Source: Cyanobacterium sp. uoEpiScrs1
GTDB taxonomy: Bacteria; Cyanobacteriota; Cyanobacteriia; Cyanobacteriales; Microcystaceae
Assembly (NCBI RefSeq): GCF_947331815.1
Contig: NZ_OX373462.1
Location: 1,165,376 to 1,229,375 of the forward strand
Direction of reading: 5' to 3'
Length of the DNA: 64,000 bases
In this document: piece after piece, positions 39,173 to 49,351 of the stretch
Numbering within the stretch: the stretch's first letter is position 1
Layout of the letters: each line of letters opens with the position of its first letter
Translations under genes and position numbers: made by a program
The notes under the pieces: generated by a model
Told to the model about the DNA's origin: nothing
The model's input: the letters and a program-made list of their open reading frames with translations, nothing else
The model's database searches: none

Positions 39173-40285
39173 ATGGCTGAGTCCTATTTATTAGAAAAGT
39201 TACGATCTGTCGAGCAGGCCTATGAAGAATTAACTCACCGTTTGGCAGATCCTGACATTGCCACTAACCCTGATGAACTTCAACGGGTGGCTAAAGCTCG
39301 TTCATCTTTAGAAGACACTGTTCTCACTTATGAGGCTTGGAAAAAAAATCAAGAAGAATTAACGGGGGCTAAGCAAATTCTTAAAGATGCCGGGGGTGAT
39401 CTCGAGATGAGAGAAATAGCTTCGCTAGAAGTAGAGGAATTACAAAACAAGTCAGAAAATTTAGAAAAAAAGCTAAAAATCATGTTACTTCCTCGTGATC
39501 CCAACGATGATAAAAACATTATGTTAGAAATCCGCGCTGGTACTGGAGGTGATGAAGCTAGTATCTGGGCTGGTGATTTAGTACGGATGTATTCTCGTTA
39601 TGCAGAAGATCAGAAATGGGTAGTTAAACTAGTAAGTGAATCTTTGGCGGATATGGGTGGGTTTAAGGAAGCCATTCTTGAAATTCAGGGAGAACAAGTT
39701 TATAGTAAACTTAAATTTGAGGCTGGAGTCCATAGAGTACAGCGTGTACCTGTGACAGAAGCAGGAGGACGAGTTCATACTTCAACTGCAACAGTGGCAA
39801 TTATGCCGGAAGTAGATGAAGTAGAAATTGAAATTGATCCCAAAGATATTGAGATATCAACAGCACGTTCAGGGGGGGCAGGAGGACAGAATGTTAACAA
39901 AGTAGAAACGGCAGTGGATTTATTCTATAAGCCTTTAGGTATTCGTATCTTCTGCACAGAGGAGCGATCACAGCTACAAAACCGTGAACGAGCAATGCAA
40001 ATTTTGCGAGCAAAATTATACGAAGTAAAGTTACGGGAACAACAAAACGCGGTTAGTTCGATGCGTAAGTCTCAGGTGGGAACCGGGGCACGTTCTGAGA
40101 AGATTAGGACTTACAATTACAAAGACAACCGGATAACGGATCATCGCTTAGGTCAGAATTTTGCTCTTGGGGGAGCTTTGGAAGGAGATATTGAGGATAT
40201 CATCCAAATCTGTATTAGTCAGGATCAACAGGAACGTTTAGAAGAATTAGCAACTTCTCCAGAAATAGCCGATGCAATCAATTAG
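39173..40285 (+). CDS. prfA: Peptide chain release factor 1
   Basis: Recognises UAA and UAG and triggers peptide release. RF1 identity is shown by the PxT anticodon-like tripeptide in [17 protein letters not shown] (RF2 would have SPF), and the catalytic GGQ lies in [13 protein letters not shown] near residue 237. It has 370 residues, the usual length, with a coiled N-terminal domain. Intact, transcribed alone after the superoperon. Confidence 0.96.
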   Translation: MAESYLLEKLRSVEQAYEELTHRLADPDIATNPDELQRVAKARSSLEDTVLTYEAWKKNQEELTGAKQILKDAGGDLEMREIASLEVEELQNKSENLEKKLKIMLLPRDPNDDKNIMLEIRAGTGGDEASIWAGDLVRMYSRYAEDQKWVVKLVSESLADMGGFKEAILEIQGEQVYSKLKFEAGVHRVQRVPVTEAGGRVHTSTATVAIMPEVDEVEIEIDPKDIEISTARSGGAGGQNVNKVETAVDLFYKPLGIRIFCTEERSQLQNRERAMQILRAKLYEVKLREQQNAVSSMRKSQVGTGARSEKIRTYNYKDNRITDHRLGQNFALGGALEGDIEDIIQICISQDQQERLEELATSPEIADAIN

Positions 40286-40789
40286 TAGGCTTGATAATGT
40301 CTAAATCGTTAACAAAAATCAAACATTTTTATGTCTAATAGGATTAGAAATGGTCTTTTATATTAAAAATAAATTAATCAAAAGCAAAAAGAATGTTCAT
40401 TTATATTGATACAAATTGGTGCTTAGTAGTTAGAGCAGATGGTGTTTTTACCTATTTTATTAACTATAGTCACGGAATTTAATGTTCTTAATATCAAGTC
40501 TTGATTGTCTTTTTTAAAATTAATGCTGAGTTTCTACTAACGTTAGCAATACTTACCAAAATAATAAGCTAAACAATAGCATAGAAACTATAGTGTATCT
40601 ATAAATCTATTGAATCCAGATTAACTATAGTACATTATAGGTTAGATTTGATAAATAAAAATTATCAATTTTTTTAAAAAAATAAATATAATTAAAACCA
40701 TATGAAGTGTCTTTTCAATTATGTATCTATTCTAAATAACACTTCATTATAATTATACTACTCCCCAAAATAAATATTCTATTATAGGT
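40286..40789. other. AT-rich spacer after prfA
   Basis: About 500 bases without a supportable gene. An inverted pair of ATGAAGTGT and ACACTTCAT occurs around 40700-40746 but with a long loop. Confidence 0.45.
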
Positions 40790-41344
40790 TATGGACATCA
40801 CTATAACACTACCCGACTTCTGTACAAATCAGTTACTTTGATGGAAAATGTAGAACATAACTTGAGTAATATTTTAGGGTTTACTCCAGCAGCGATGTCA
40901 ACATTAAGTTGACATTTTTATATGATGGCAGCTGCTATGGAATCGGCTAGGGTTATTTTGTCCGGAGTTAGAATTGTCGTCACTCATTTCGTTAGTTGAA
41001 TTGTTAGTATATTGATTATTGTCAATATATGAAAATTGTTAAAAGAATTCTTTCAGTTAGTGGTTTATGAAGTTACTACTAAAATTGATAAGTGTGCTGT
41101 TCGCACTGATTTCTATAAATTTCTACAAGTGAATCAAATTCATAACCTATATATTTTGGGAATCAATACTACATTCCTAACAGCACATTGAGTTATTTCC
41201 CAAGGTTATCTAGTTGACAAATGTTTGGACCACATTGGTCAGGGGTTACATAATGAATTGAGTATTGATCATTTAAGACTACAAGTTGAATCAGACAATT
41301 CACAACATCCTTGTACACTAGATCTAACAGAAAGAGTTAGATAG
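40790..41344 (+). pseudogene. Decayed cation diffusion facilitator (CDF) metal transporter
   Basis: Remnant of a ZitB/CzcD-type zinc or cobalt efflux pump. From about 40817 one frame reads LLYKSVTLMENVEHNLSNIL, matching the TM2 metal-site block of CDF proteins (consensus SVALLADAGHNLSDVLG), and stops at a TGA. A second conserved block reads FLQVNQIHNLYILGINTT, then TAH, a TGA (where the family has Leu or Trp), VISQGYLVDKCLDHIGQGL and IDHLRLQVESDNSQHPCTL to 41344, matching the cytoplasmic C-terminal domain (VHDLHIWGLSTT...TAHLVI...FGIDHVTLQIE). Most of TM3-TM6 is missing or unreadable. In-frame stops and loss of about half the length show it is no longer functional. The identification is from motif memory, not a search. 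Confidence 0.72.
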
Positions 41345-41354
41345 TAAATAATTG

Positions 41355-41400
41355 AGTTCTTTAATTTATCGTTTATAAATTAAAGAACTATTTTGATTTT
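41355..41400 (+). terminator. 15-bp perfect hairpin with T-tract, upstream of dnaE
   Basis: AGTTCTTTAATTTAT (41355-41369) pairs perfectly with ATAAATTAAAGAACT (41375-41389), followed by ATTTTGATTTTT. It looks like the intrinsic terminator of the lost CDF gene, and it ends only about 15 bases before the dnaE ATG. The dnaE ribosome-binding site directly follows it. Confidence 0.75.
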
Positions 41401-41413
41401 TAAGAGGAATCGT

Positions 41414-44113
41414 ATGTCTTTTGTTGGTTTACATATTCACAGTGAATATAGTCTACTTGATGGAGCATCTCAACTTAATGCTTTGGTTGATCGTGCCTTG
41501 GAATTAGGAATGCCAGCGATTGCCCTAACAGATCATGGGGTAATGTACGGAGCGATCGAACTTATGAAAGTTTGCCGTGATAAAGGAATTAAACCTATTA
41601 TAGGCAATGAGATGTATGTTATTAATGAAGATATTGAAGTTAATAAACGTTATCGAAGATATCATCAAGTTGTCTTAGCTAAAAATATTCAAGGCTATAG
41701 AAATTTAGTAAAATTAACAACTATATCTCACCTCAAAGGCATTCAAGGCAAGGGCATTTTTTCTCGTCCTTGTATTAATAAGAAATTACTAGAGCAATAT
41801 CATGAAGGGTTAATTGTTACTAGTGCTTGTATAGGAGGAGAGATTCCCCAAAGAATTTTGGCAGGAGATTTGAAAGGAGCTAAACAAATTGCTGAATGGT
41901 ATCAGAACTTATTTCAAGATGACTTCTATCTAGAGATTCAAGATCATGGCTCAAGAGAAGATCGAATTGTTAATCGAGAAATTGTAAAAATTGCCGATCA
42001 ATTAAAGATTAAAATTATTGCAACTAATGACTCTCATTTTATCTCTTGTTATGATGTAGAAGCTCATGATGCCTTACTTTGTATTCAGACACAGAAATTA
42101 ATTACAGAAGATAAACGACTTAGATATAGTGGAACTGAATATTTAAAATCTGCAGAAGAAATGAGGTTGTTATTTCGAGATCATCTTCCTAATAATGTTA
42201 TTGAAGAGTCAATAAATAATACTTTAGAAGTTGCCAATAAAATTGAATATTATAAAAATATATTTGGAGAACCTCGCATTCCTAATTACCCTGTTCCTTC
42301 AGGACATAATCCTGATAGTTATATTGAAGAAATGGCATGGGAAGGGTTGATAGAAAGGTTAAAATGTTGTTCTCGTAAGGAGATACCAGATAGCTATCAA
42401 GAAAGATTAATATATGAATTAAAAATATTACAAAAAATGGGGTTTTCCGGTTACTTTCTAGTAGTTTGGGATTATATTAAGTATGCAAGAGATCACAAAA
42501 TTCCTGTAGGTCCTGGAAGAGGATCTGCTGCAGGCTCCTTAGTCGCTTATTCCTTAAAAATTACTAATATAGATCCAGTTCATCACGGACTTTTATTCGA
42601 AAGATTTTTGAATCCTGAACGAAAATCTATGCCCGATGTTGATACGGATTTTTGCATTGAAAGACGGGATGAAATGATAAAGTATGTCACAGAAAAATAT
42701 GGAGAAGCTAATGTTGCTCAAATTATTACTTTTAACCGCATGACTTCTAAAGCTGTTTTAAAGGATGTGGCAAGAGTATTAAACATTTCTTACGCAGACT
42801 CCGATAAAATGGCAAAAATGATTCCAGTCTCACGGGGAAAACCTACTAAACTAAAAGTAATGATTTCTGGCGAAACACCGGAGCCAAAATTTAAAGAAGC
42901 TTATGATAATCAAAAAGTAGATATTAAAGATGATAAAGGAAACGTGATTGGTAAAATCCCTGTAAGTAACTGGGTGGAGATGGCAATTCGTATTGAAGGA
43001 ACTAATAAAACTTTTGGAGTTCATGCTGCAGGTGTAGTTATTTCTTCTGAACCTTTAGACGAAATTGTTCCCCTTCAAAAAAATAATGAAGGAGCAGTTA
43101 TCACTCAATATTTTATGGAAGATTTAGAGTCCCTAGGTTTGTTAAAAATGGACTTTTTGGGATTAAGAAATTTGACAACTATCCAGAAAACAGCAGACTT
43201 AATTAAGCAAAATAGAAATCTAGATTTAGATTTAGATCAATTACCCCTAGAAGAGAGAAAAGCCTTACAAATTATTGCTAAAGGAACTGCTAAAAAACTT
43301 CCAATTGACATAGAAAAAACCTATAAACTTCTAGCAAAAGGAGATTTAGAAGGAATTTTTCAGTTAGAATCATCGGGAATGAAGCAAATTGTTAAAGATC
43401 TTAAACCATCAGGAATTGAAGACATTTCCTCTATCCTAGCTCTTTATCGTCCTGGACCTTTAGATGCAGGACTAATTCCTAAATTTATTGATCGTAAACA
43501 TGGGAAAGAAGCAATTCAATATGAACATTTTTTATTGGAATCTATTCTGAAGGAAACTTATGCTGTCTTAGTTTATCAAGAACAAATCATGAAGATGGCA
43601 CAAGATTTAGCTGGTTATTCTTTAGGAGAAGCAGATTTATTACGTCGCGCAATGGGGAAAAAGAAAATCTCAGAGATGAAAAAGCATCGAGAGATTTTTA
43701 TTGATGGATCGACTAAAAATGGCGTTCCTAGAAACATTGCAGAGAATCTATATGAACAAATGGTTAAATTTGCAGAATATTGTTTAAGTTATGAGACAGA
43801 AATATTGACTGTCGAATATGGAGCAATTCCCATCGGGAAAATAGTAGAGGAAGGTCTTAACTGTAGCATTTATACCGTGGACAAAAATGGCTTTGTTTAT
43901 ACTCAACCTATTCAACAGTGGCATTCACGAGGTAAACAAGAACTTTTTGAATATTGTCTTGAGGACGGTTCCATTATCCAAGCAACAAAAGACCATAAAT
44001 TTATGACTGTTGAAGGTAAAATGTACCCCATTAATGACATTTTCGAACAGGGATTAGAATTAAAGAAAATTTTTCCCGGACATAATGATAAAAAAACTCA
44101 CCGGATTCAATAA
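41414..44113 (+). CDS. dnaE-N: DNA polymerase III alpha subunit, N-terminal half with split intein
   Basis: N-terminal part of the replicative polymerase. In cyanobacteria DnaE is encoded in two pieces joined by protein trans-splicing. The ATG at 41414 ([19 protein letters not shown]) has AGAGGA just upstream and is preferred to the 41393 start. Extein residues 1-789 contain the PHP domain ([17 protein letters not shown]), the polymerase catalytic blocks ([29 protein letters not shown]) and [11 protein letters not shown], and end in MVKFAEY. Then 110 residues of intein N-half follow. The C-terminal DnaE piece with its intein C-half is not in this window and must lie elsewhere. Converges with cysH. 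Confidence 0.97.
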   Translation: MSFVGLHIHSEYSLLDGASQLNALVDRALELGMPAIALTDHGVMYGAIELMKVCRDKGIKPIIGNEMYVINEDIEVNKRYRRYHQVVLAKNIQGYRNLVKLTTISHLKGIQGKGIFSRPCINKKLLEQYHEGLIVTSACIGGEIPQRILAGDLKGAKQIAEWYQNLFQDDFYLEIQDHGSREDRIVNREIVKIADQLKIKIIATNDSHFISCYDVEAHDALLCIQTQKLITEDKRLRYSGTEYLKSAEEMRLLFRDHLPNNVIEESINNTLEVANKIEYYKNIFGEPRIPNYPVPSGHNPDSYIEEMAWEGLIERLKCCSRKEIPDSYQERLIYELKILQKMGFSGYFLVVWDYIKYARDHKIPVGPGRGSAAGSLVAYSLKITNIDPVHHGLLFERFLNPERKSMPDVDTDFCIERRDEMIKYVTEKYGEANVAQIITFNRMTSKAVLKDVARVLNISYADSDKMAKMIPVSRGKPTKLKVMISGETPEPKFKEAYDNQKVDIKDDKGNVIGKIPVSNWVEMAIRIEGTNKTFGVHAAGVVISSEPLDEIVPLQKNNEGAVITQYFMEDLESLGLLKMDFLGLRNLTTIQKTADLIKQNRNLDLDLDQLPLEERKALQIIAKGTAKKLPIDIEKTYKLLAKGDLEGIFQLESSGMKQIVKDLKPSGIEDISSILALYRPGPLDAGLIPKFIDRKHGKEAIQYEHFLLESILKETYAVLVYQEQIMKMAQDLAGYSLGEADLLRRAMGKKKISEMKKHREIFIDGSTKNGVPRNIAENLYEQMVKFAEYCLSYETEILTVEYGAIPIGKIVEEGLNCSIYTVDKNGFVYTQPIQQWHSRGKQELFEYCLEDGSIIQATKDHKFMTVEGKMYPINDIFEQGLELKKIFPGHNDKKTHRIQ
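43781..44110 (+). other. DnaE split intein, N-terminal fragment
   Basis: Begins at Cys790 of the precursor ([14 protein letters not shown]), the splice-site nucleophile after extein Tyr. Block B is seen in [16 protein letters not shown] (Thr and His of the TxxH type). The 110 residues are a little longer than the well-known ~102-residue version, with a basic tail ending KKTHRIQ. Catalytic residues look intact, so trans-splicing should work. Confidence 0.95.
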
Positions 44114-44254
44114 TAAACTGGGAACCGTACCACAAACTAACTATTCACTGTAAGCTTTATAGTATGAAACCATTGATTTCCACTTATTGTATCTCCATTT
44201 TGGTTGATGTTAAAAAACAATTCTATTAACTCAAGTATATATCTAGATTAAAGA

Positions 44255-45091
44255 TTACAATGTACTTGAATCCAAACTTTGTGCAGCCTCAGGAGTTAAG
44301 GGTAAATGCAACCCACATTCCTGCTTAAGTCCATGAAAACGACCATCTCGTTCACTTTCATCTCCTGCTATCACAGGACGACTTGAATGCCAATCTCCGA
44401 CTGAAACATATCCTTTGTCAAAATAAGGATGATAAGGTAGATTATGAGTTTTCAAATACTGATGAATATCACGGGAACTCCAATGTAAAATCGGATAAAT
44501 TTTATAGTAATTTCCTTGTTTTTCTACTCTTTCTAAAGATTCCCTATGACTCGTTTGAGCTCTACGCAACCCGGCTAACCAAGCTGTAGCATTTAATTCA
44601 AGCAACGCCCTTTGCATCGGTTCTACTTTGCGGATATGATCATACTGGTTAAGAGACTCCAAATCCTTTTTATCCCACAGTTTTCCATAAAGAGCTTCCA
44701 TACGTCCTGGGGTAAGAGAAGACTGATATACTCTCAAATCAAGCTTTAATCGTTTACTTAGTTCTTCAGCAAAACGATAAGTCTCTACGGGAAGATATCC
44801 AGTGTCAACCCAGATTACAGGAATATTAGGGATAATTTGAGTTACCAAATGAAGCATGACTGCCGCTTGTATGCCAAAACTAGTACTCATTACCAATCCC
44901 TCTTCAAATGTAGTGGAAGACCAATCAACTACATTTTGGGCACTAGCTTCAAGGTGTAGTTGATTGGTTGCTTGTAAGTCAAGACTGGGCCCAATAGTTT
45001 TGGAGATGTGGCGTCCTTGAGAACCATAAGTAGAGACAGATTTGGTCCCATTTACTTGTACTTGGGTGTTGAGCAAATTGATATGGGGCAT
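44255..45091 (-). CDS. cysH: Phosphoadenylyl-sulfate (PAPS) reductase
   Basis: Reduces PAPS to sulfite with thioredoxin in assimilatory sulfate reduction. PP-loop-like nucleotide binding block ([19 protein letters not shown]), [32 protein letters not shown] and the C-terminal active-site Cys in QECGLHLP. The four-Cys iron-sulfur motif of APS reductases is absent, consistent with PAPS as substrate. I begin at the ATG at 45091 (278 residues); a TTG at 45136 extends it by 15. Either way about 30-40 residues precede the family core and look non-conserved. Convergent with dnaE-N, divergent from pyrH. Confidence 0.93.
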   Translation of the reverse strand: MPHINLLNTQVQVNGTKSVSTYGSQGRHISKTIGPSLDLQATNQLHLEASAQNVVDWSSTTFEEGLVMSTSFGIQAAVMLHLVTQIIPNIPVIWVDTGYLPVETYRFAEELSKRLKLDLRVYQSSLTPGRMEALYGKLWDKKDLESLNQYDHIRKVEPMQRALLELNATAWLAGLRRAQTSHRESLERVEKQGNYYKIYPILHWSSRDIHQYLKTHNLPYHPYFDKGYVSVGDWHSSRPVIAGDESERDGRFHGLKQECGLHLPLTPEAAQSLDSSTL

Positions 45092-45654
45092 TCGGTAACT
45101 GTTTCCCTGGTGTTCAACAAACTTAATATTAAGCAATGGTATCTATCAAAGTTGAACGACCCCATCGACGTCCTCGCCGTTAATTGCTGACGCAATTGTT
45201 AAAGAGACTCGGGCATTTCGACATCGAAACTTGTGATCCTTCTAAAATTTGATTTTAACCAAAATTTTATACCTTTATCACTCCATTCTATCCTAGTTCC
45301 AAAAAGAACGACTCTTATAGCTAATTCATTATATTTTTTTAAGATTAAGCCTAACTAAAATATTGAATCGATGGACCCAAGAGTCATTGAGCGATATGAT
45401 TGTCTAGACACTGTAACTGATATGACTTGAGTTGACAGACCTACTTAAATCAATCATGTTGCAAAAAACACTCTGCTGTCGGACAGCCAGTAGAAGTTAA
45501 CCAAATACTTGTGGCGGGGAATCTCGAGCGAGTTTAGAACCCTTGCTTTTTGAATAAGACAAACCCAATGAAACAAGAACCCTACTTGATTCCACCGGTG
45601 GGAGTGTTAATTAAATATAAACTCTAGGTTCAATTCAACAGTGGCAACAAAGGG
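45092..45654. other. Divergent region cysH/pyrH with a GC-richer structured part
   Basis: No coding frame supported. From about 45440 to 45620 the sequence is less AT-rich and contains short palindromes (GCTGTCGGACAGC at 45475-45487; TCCACCGGTGGGA near 45590-45603). It could be the pyrH leader or a small RNA gene. I could not match it to a known RNA family. Confidence 0.4.
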
Positions 45655-46377
45655 ATGATTTACCAGCGAGTATTAGTTAAACTAAGCGGCGAAGCATTAA
45701 TAGGCAACCTAGGCTATGGCATTGACCCTAAAGTGGTGGCCGAAATTGCTCAGGAAATTTCGGATGTCATTAAATATGGCACTCAATTGGCCATCGTTGT
45801 TGGGGGAGGGAATATCTTTCGTGGAGTTAAAGCGGCCTCGGCCGGTATGGACCGAGCAACAGCTGACTACATCGGTATGATTGCTACAGTTATGAATGCT
45901 ATGACTTTGCAAGATGCTCTAGAACGAAGGGGAATTCCTACACGAGTCCTGACAGCTATAGCTATGCAAGAAGTAGCTGAACCCTATATCCGTCGTCGTG
46001 CTATTCGTCATCTTGAAAAAGGACGCGTGGTTATTTTTGGTGCTGGCTCGGGGAATCCCTTTTTTACCACTGATACTACAGCTGCACTCCGGGCTGCCGA
46101 GATCGATGCGGAGGTAGTTTTTAAGGCGACAAAAGTCGATGGGATTTACGATAGTGATCCCAATATCAACCCGAAGGCTCATCGTTATCAAAGTCTGACC
46201 TACGGTCATGTATTAGCCAATGATCTACGGGTAATGGATGGAACAGCGATAGCCCTTTGTAAAGAAAATAATATCCCAATCGTTGTCTTTAATCTTTCGG
46301 TTCGGGGTAACATCCTTCGAGCCATCAAAGGAGACGCGGTTGGTACACTTGTGGGAGGTTTCTGTGAAGTTAGTTGA
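45655..46377 (+). CDS. pyrH: UMP kinase
   Basis: Hexameric UMP kinase (amino-acid kinase fold) making UDP. Family blocks are [65 protein letters not shown] and [13 protein letters not shown]. It has 240 residues. Its last 14 bases overlap the start of frr, so the two are translationally coupled, an arrangement common in cyanobacteria. Confidence 0.97.
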   Translation: MIYQRVLVKLSGEALIGNLGYGIDPKVVAEIAQEISDVIKYGTQLAIVVGGGNIFRGVKAASAGMDRATADYIGMIATVMNAMTLQDALERRGIPTRVLTAIAMQEVAEPYIRRRAIRHLEKGRVVIFGAGSGNPFFTTDTTAALRAAEIDAEVVFKATKVDGIYDSDPNINPKAHRYQSLTYGHVLANDLRVMDGTAIALCKENNIPIVVFNLSVRGNILRAIKGDAVGTLVGGFCEVS

Positions 46378-46912
46378 ACTTGAAGATCATATGCAAAAAT
46401 CCATTGAGGCTACTCAACGGTCTTTCAATACTATTAGAACAGGAAGAGCTAATGCTTCGCTTCTTGATAGGGTAATAGTTGAATACTATGGGACAGAAAC
46501 TCCCCTAAATCAACTGGCTAACATTAGTATTCCCGATGCTAGTACTATTAACATACTACCCTATGATAAAAGCAGCATGGGAGCAATAGAAAAAGCTATT
46601 AGCCTTTCAGATATTGGTTTAACCCCTAATAATGATGGTAAGGTTATTCGTTTAAATATTCCTCCCTTAACGGAAGAAAGGCGCAAAGAAATGGTTAAAT
46701 TAGCTGGAAAGTTGGCTGAGGAGGGGAAAGTCTCTATCCGAAATGTCCGTCGAGATTTCATTGATGCAGTACGTAAACAAGAAAAGAATAATGATATTTC
46801 TGAGGATGAATCACATGATTTACGGAATGAGATTCAGAAGATAACTGACAAGTTTACGACGAAAATTGACGATTTGTTCAAGATCAAGGAAAAAGATATT
46901 ATGACAGTTTAA
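46364..46912 (+). CDS. frr: Ribosome recycling factor
   Basis: Splits post-termination ribosomes together with EF-G. The start is the GTG at 46364 ([17 protein letters not shown]), with GGAGG upstream inside the end of pyrH. This yields 182 residues, the family length; an earlier in-frame start at 46283 is spurious. Contains [35 protein letters not shown] and KTGEE-like [14 protein letters not shown]. Confidence 0.97.
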   Translation: MKLVELEDHMQKSIEATQRSFNTIRTGRANASLLDRVIVEYYGTETPLNQLANISIPDASTINILPYDKSSMGAIEKAISLSDIGLTPNNDGKVIRLNIPPLTEERRKEMVKLAGKLAEEGKVSIRNVRRDFIDAVRKQEKNNDISEDESHDLRNEIQKITDKFTTKIDDLFKIKEKDIMTV

Positions 46913-47011
46913 TTCGCATTATATATACCTGTCTAAAGCCAGTCTCAGTATCAGTAAGAGATTGACCTCATCAATATAAGCCCTTACTAACTCCTAATAG
47001 AATAGAAATTT

Positions 47012-47064
47012 CATTAACTCCAACACTCCTTGCTTTTTGAGAGCAGGGAGTGTTGGAGTTAATG
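47012..47064 (+). terminator. 23-bp hairpin downstream of pyrH-frr
   Basis: Arms 47012-47034 and 47042-47064 pair over 23 bases with a single G-T pair (left arm CATTAACTCCAACACTCC). It stands 100 bases after frr, without a T-tract. Unusually long stem. Confidence 0.75.
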
Positions 47065-47087
47065 TTGAACCACAGGAAATAATATAG

Positions 47088-47207
47088 ATGAATATCTATG
47101 ATAATCATCTTCCCACTGTAGCTATTGGATTAGCTGATTACTCTATTGAAGATAACCCTTACGTAAATCCAACTATTCAATATAAATCATCAAATTTATC
47201 TCCTTAA
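47088..47207 (+). CDS. Possible 39-residue peptide
   Basis: ATG at 47088 with AGGAAA about ten bases upstream opens a frame of 39 codons: MNIYDNHLPTVAIGLADYSI begins it, and it ends SSNLSP. The composition (Pro, Asp, Gly, Asn mixed) is less AT-driven than surrounding translations. No family recognised. It may be a small gene or the start of a decayed one. Confidence 0.3.
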   Translation: MNIYDNHLPTVAIGLADYSIEDNPYVNPTIQYKSSNLSP

Positions 47208-47556
47208 ATTAGCTAAATAACAACAGTTATTATCTGTATTTCTAGACTGTCGAATAGTTGTTATATAGTGATCAGAAAAGCTAAAAATGTATTTAGAAAA
47301 ACAGTTTTTCCTTAGAACAAACTGTTTATTGTGCTAATACTTTTAAACAAATTTTTAACCTAATAACGAGCAGATACTATACGATTTAAACTAACCGTAT
47401 AGATAAAATCACTGAAGTTCTCCTAAAAATCAGTGAGTTAATATTAAAGTAACGGTCCCAACCAATTAACTGACATCTTTAATAAAGTATCCAAGCTTAT
47501 CACTAATGTGAGACCTTCATTTCCTAGAAAAGTGAAGACTATAATGACTATTCAAA

Positions 47557-47826
47557 CTAGAAGATAGCGGGAACCTGAGTAAGCATAGAAGACATAAATT
47601 GTAATGCCAAAATCGCTAGAATGGGAGAAAGGTCTAATCCGCCTAAAGGAGGAATAATAGACCGAAAAATGTTGAGATAGGGATCAGTGATAGGACTTAG
47701 GAACGCCATTATACTATAAGCCCATTCAGTACTTTGGAACCAAGAGAGTAAGATTCTAACGAATATCAACAGTAAATATATGTTGATAAAGTTGATCAGG
47801 GTTTCAATAATTAGTGCAGCAGCCAT
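47557..47826 (-). CDS. YggT/Ycf19-family membrane protein
   Basis: Small integral membrane protein of 89 residues with two hydrophobic segments: about 5-28 (IETLINFINIYLLLIFVRIL) and about 60-85. The family signature between them is clear (LSWFQSTEW, SPITDPYLNIFRSIIPPLGGLDLSPILAIL). Homologues occur in cyanobacteria and plastids (ycf19/CCB3) and are linked to cytochrome b6f assembly or membrane organisation; the exact role here is not proven. Preceded by AGGAGG. Confidence 0.9.
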   Translation of the reverse strand: MAAALIIETLINFINIYLLLIFVRILLSWFQSTEWAYSIMAFLSPITDPYLNIFRSIIPPLGGLDLSPILAILALQFMSSMLTQVPAIF

Positions 47827-48574
47827 AAGTTACAATCCTCCTTAATGAATTGATTACTGTTGTACAAGTTGATCTTAATTGAATATCAAATCTGATTCTT
47901 CAATCACAAACTGAGGAGCTCCAGAGGGACCCCAATCGAGTTGATAACGATTATATCAAAAGCTGTTTAAAACAGTTATTACGTAAGTTTTGTTTTAATT
48001 AACTCTTGAACTTTCTTCCAGAAGCTTTACTCTTTAGCCGTTATATAACCAGTTTTATTACTTTCCTATATCTTTATGAGTATATTTTATCTTTCACTTT
48101 CATAGTCATATTAAGAGATATTACCCTTGATTTTTTTATTTTACAAACCTTTCAATATTGTAAAGAAAAACATTACCTGAACTAGAGACTAAAAAATAAC
48201 TCTTTCCAGAAAAAGTAACTTAACAATATTTGAATATTAGGTTAATTTAATTTTTTTTATTTAAGCAATCCAGTAGTTTTAAGAACCTTTAGACCCCAAT
48301 GATTTATACCTATTTATTTATATTTAATATAAGCATTTAGTTTTTTTAGACTCCTATGAGTTCATTAATTCTATCTACCTTTTATATTGATTTATATTCT
48401 GAATACTAGATTAGTTTTATAAGTTAAGGTATAGTTCTAGAAAAATTTGTAAACTACTCTAGTCTATTTAAAAGCTATTTAAAATTTATTTTGATAGCCC
48501 CAAAAAACAAAATAGAATAGCTCATAGTGTTAGTTACTATGATGGATCATGTCAAACTTTTTTAATGATTAAAT
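47827..48574. other. Non-coding 750 bases with a possible gene-end remnant
   Basis: Mostly very AT-rich. On the minus strand at 47875-47955 a 26-residue open stretch reads like the end of a real protein (see findings). No complete gene. Confidence 0.45.
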
Positions 48575-49195
48575 TTAATTACTGGGAGTCGTAGCTGTTG
48601 ATGAAGTCCCAAAAGGCACGTCAACAAACCCTAATTCGTATAATTGCTGATAACTTTTTTTTCCTAGATCGGTTGTAGGATTTTGGGAGCGAATGACTTG
48701 AACCAATAAAGGAACAGCCAATTCTGGTTTATCTTGTGCTCGATGAACGAGAGCTAATTGATAAGTGGCAGAATCTCTCATTTGACCTGTTTTTAACGCA
48801 CTATTACGCTGAGATTCATAAATATCACTATCAATTCCTGAAAAACTCTTAGCTAATTGTAAATAGAAATTAGATAACTGATTAAAAATCTTGCGAGCTT
48901 GCTGAAGTTTACTAGCCGCTTGATCATAGTTTTCAGTGTTAACAGCTTCATTAGCCTCCGAGACGAGTCTTTGAGCTCCTTGTAGACTAAGTAAACTGTC
49001 AGCTTGAGTCAGGGGACGCAAATTAGCAGGATCACTAGGATCTTCATCTGATATTTTTCCTTCGTTATCTGGTATAGATTCAAGCACCTCACCATTATTA
49101 GAGCTAATAAGAGATGTTTGAGCTTGGACCGGGCATGATTGGGTAATTACCGAGACTAGCAAGGCAATCATTAGACGATTCAAATTAAAGTAGCG
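48575..49195 (-). CDS. Exported helical-repeat protein of unknown function
   Basis: 206 residues from the ATG at 49195, which has AAGGTG just upstream; the frame extends 18 codons further. An N-terminal signal-like segment is seen (RLMIALLVSVITQSCPVQAQ), with a likely cleavage after AQA or nearby. The mature part is acidic, then helical and TPR-like (DSLLSLQGAQRLVSEANEAV, YDQAASKLQQARKIFNQLSN, YQLALVHRAQDKPELAVPLL). Family name not recognised. Predicted periplasmic. It lies downstream of the LpxB-related gene on the same strand, about 150 bases away, so cotranscription is possible. Confidence 0.75.
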   Translation of the reverse strand, partial: RYFNLNRLMIALLVSVITQSCPVQAQTSLISSNNGEVLESIPDNEGKISDEDPSDPANLRPLTQADSLLSLQGAQRLVSEANEAVNTENYDQAASKLQQARKIFNQLSNFYLQLAKSFSGIDSDIYESQRNSALKTGQMRDSATYQLALVHRAQDKPELAVPLLVQVIRSQNPTTDLGKKSYQQLYELGFVDVPFGTSSTATTPSN

Positions 49196-49351
49196 CATTA
49201 ACACCTTTAACATGGCAGAACTCGCTCGAGCCGAGTTTTGGTAAAACAACTTTATGAAGACTCGAGATATCTTAACATTTGTCTTCCCTTATTAGTTAAT
49301 TTTTTTACAAAAAGCCACTCAAATTAATGGAGGTTATAGCTCAATTTTATA

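Larger units (their letters stand above)
46913..47556. other. Spacer with frr terminator and one possible mini-ORF
   Basis: About 640 bases between convergent frr and yggT. It contains the 23-bp hairpin at 47012-47064 and a 39-codon frame at 47088-47207. Nothing else recognised. Confidence 0.5.

Noticed and set aside
46283..46363. N-terminal extension of frr
   Set aside because: It lies inside pyrH in another frame; GTG at 46364 with GGAGG gives the exact 182-residue family length.
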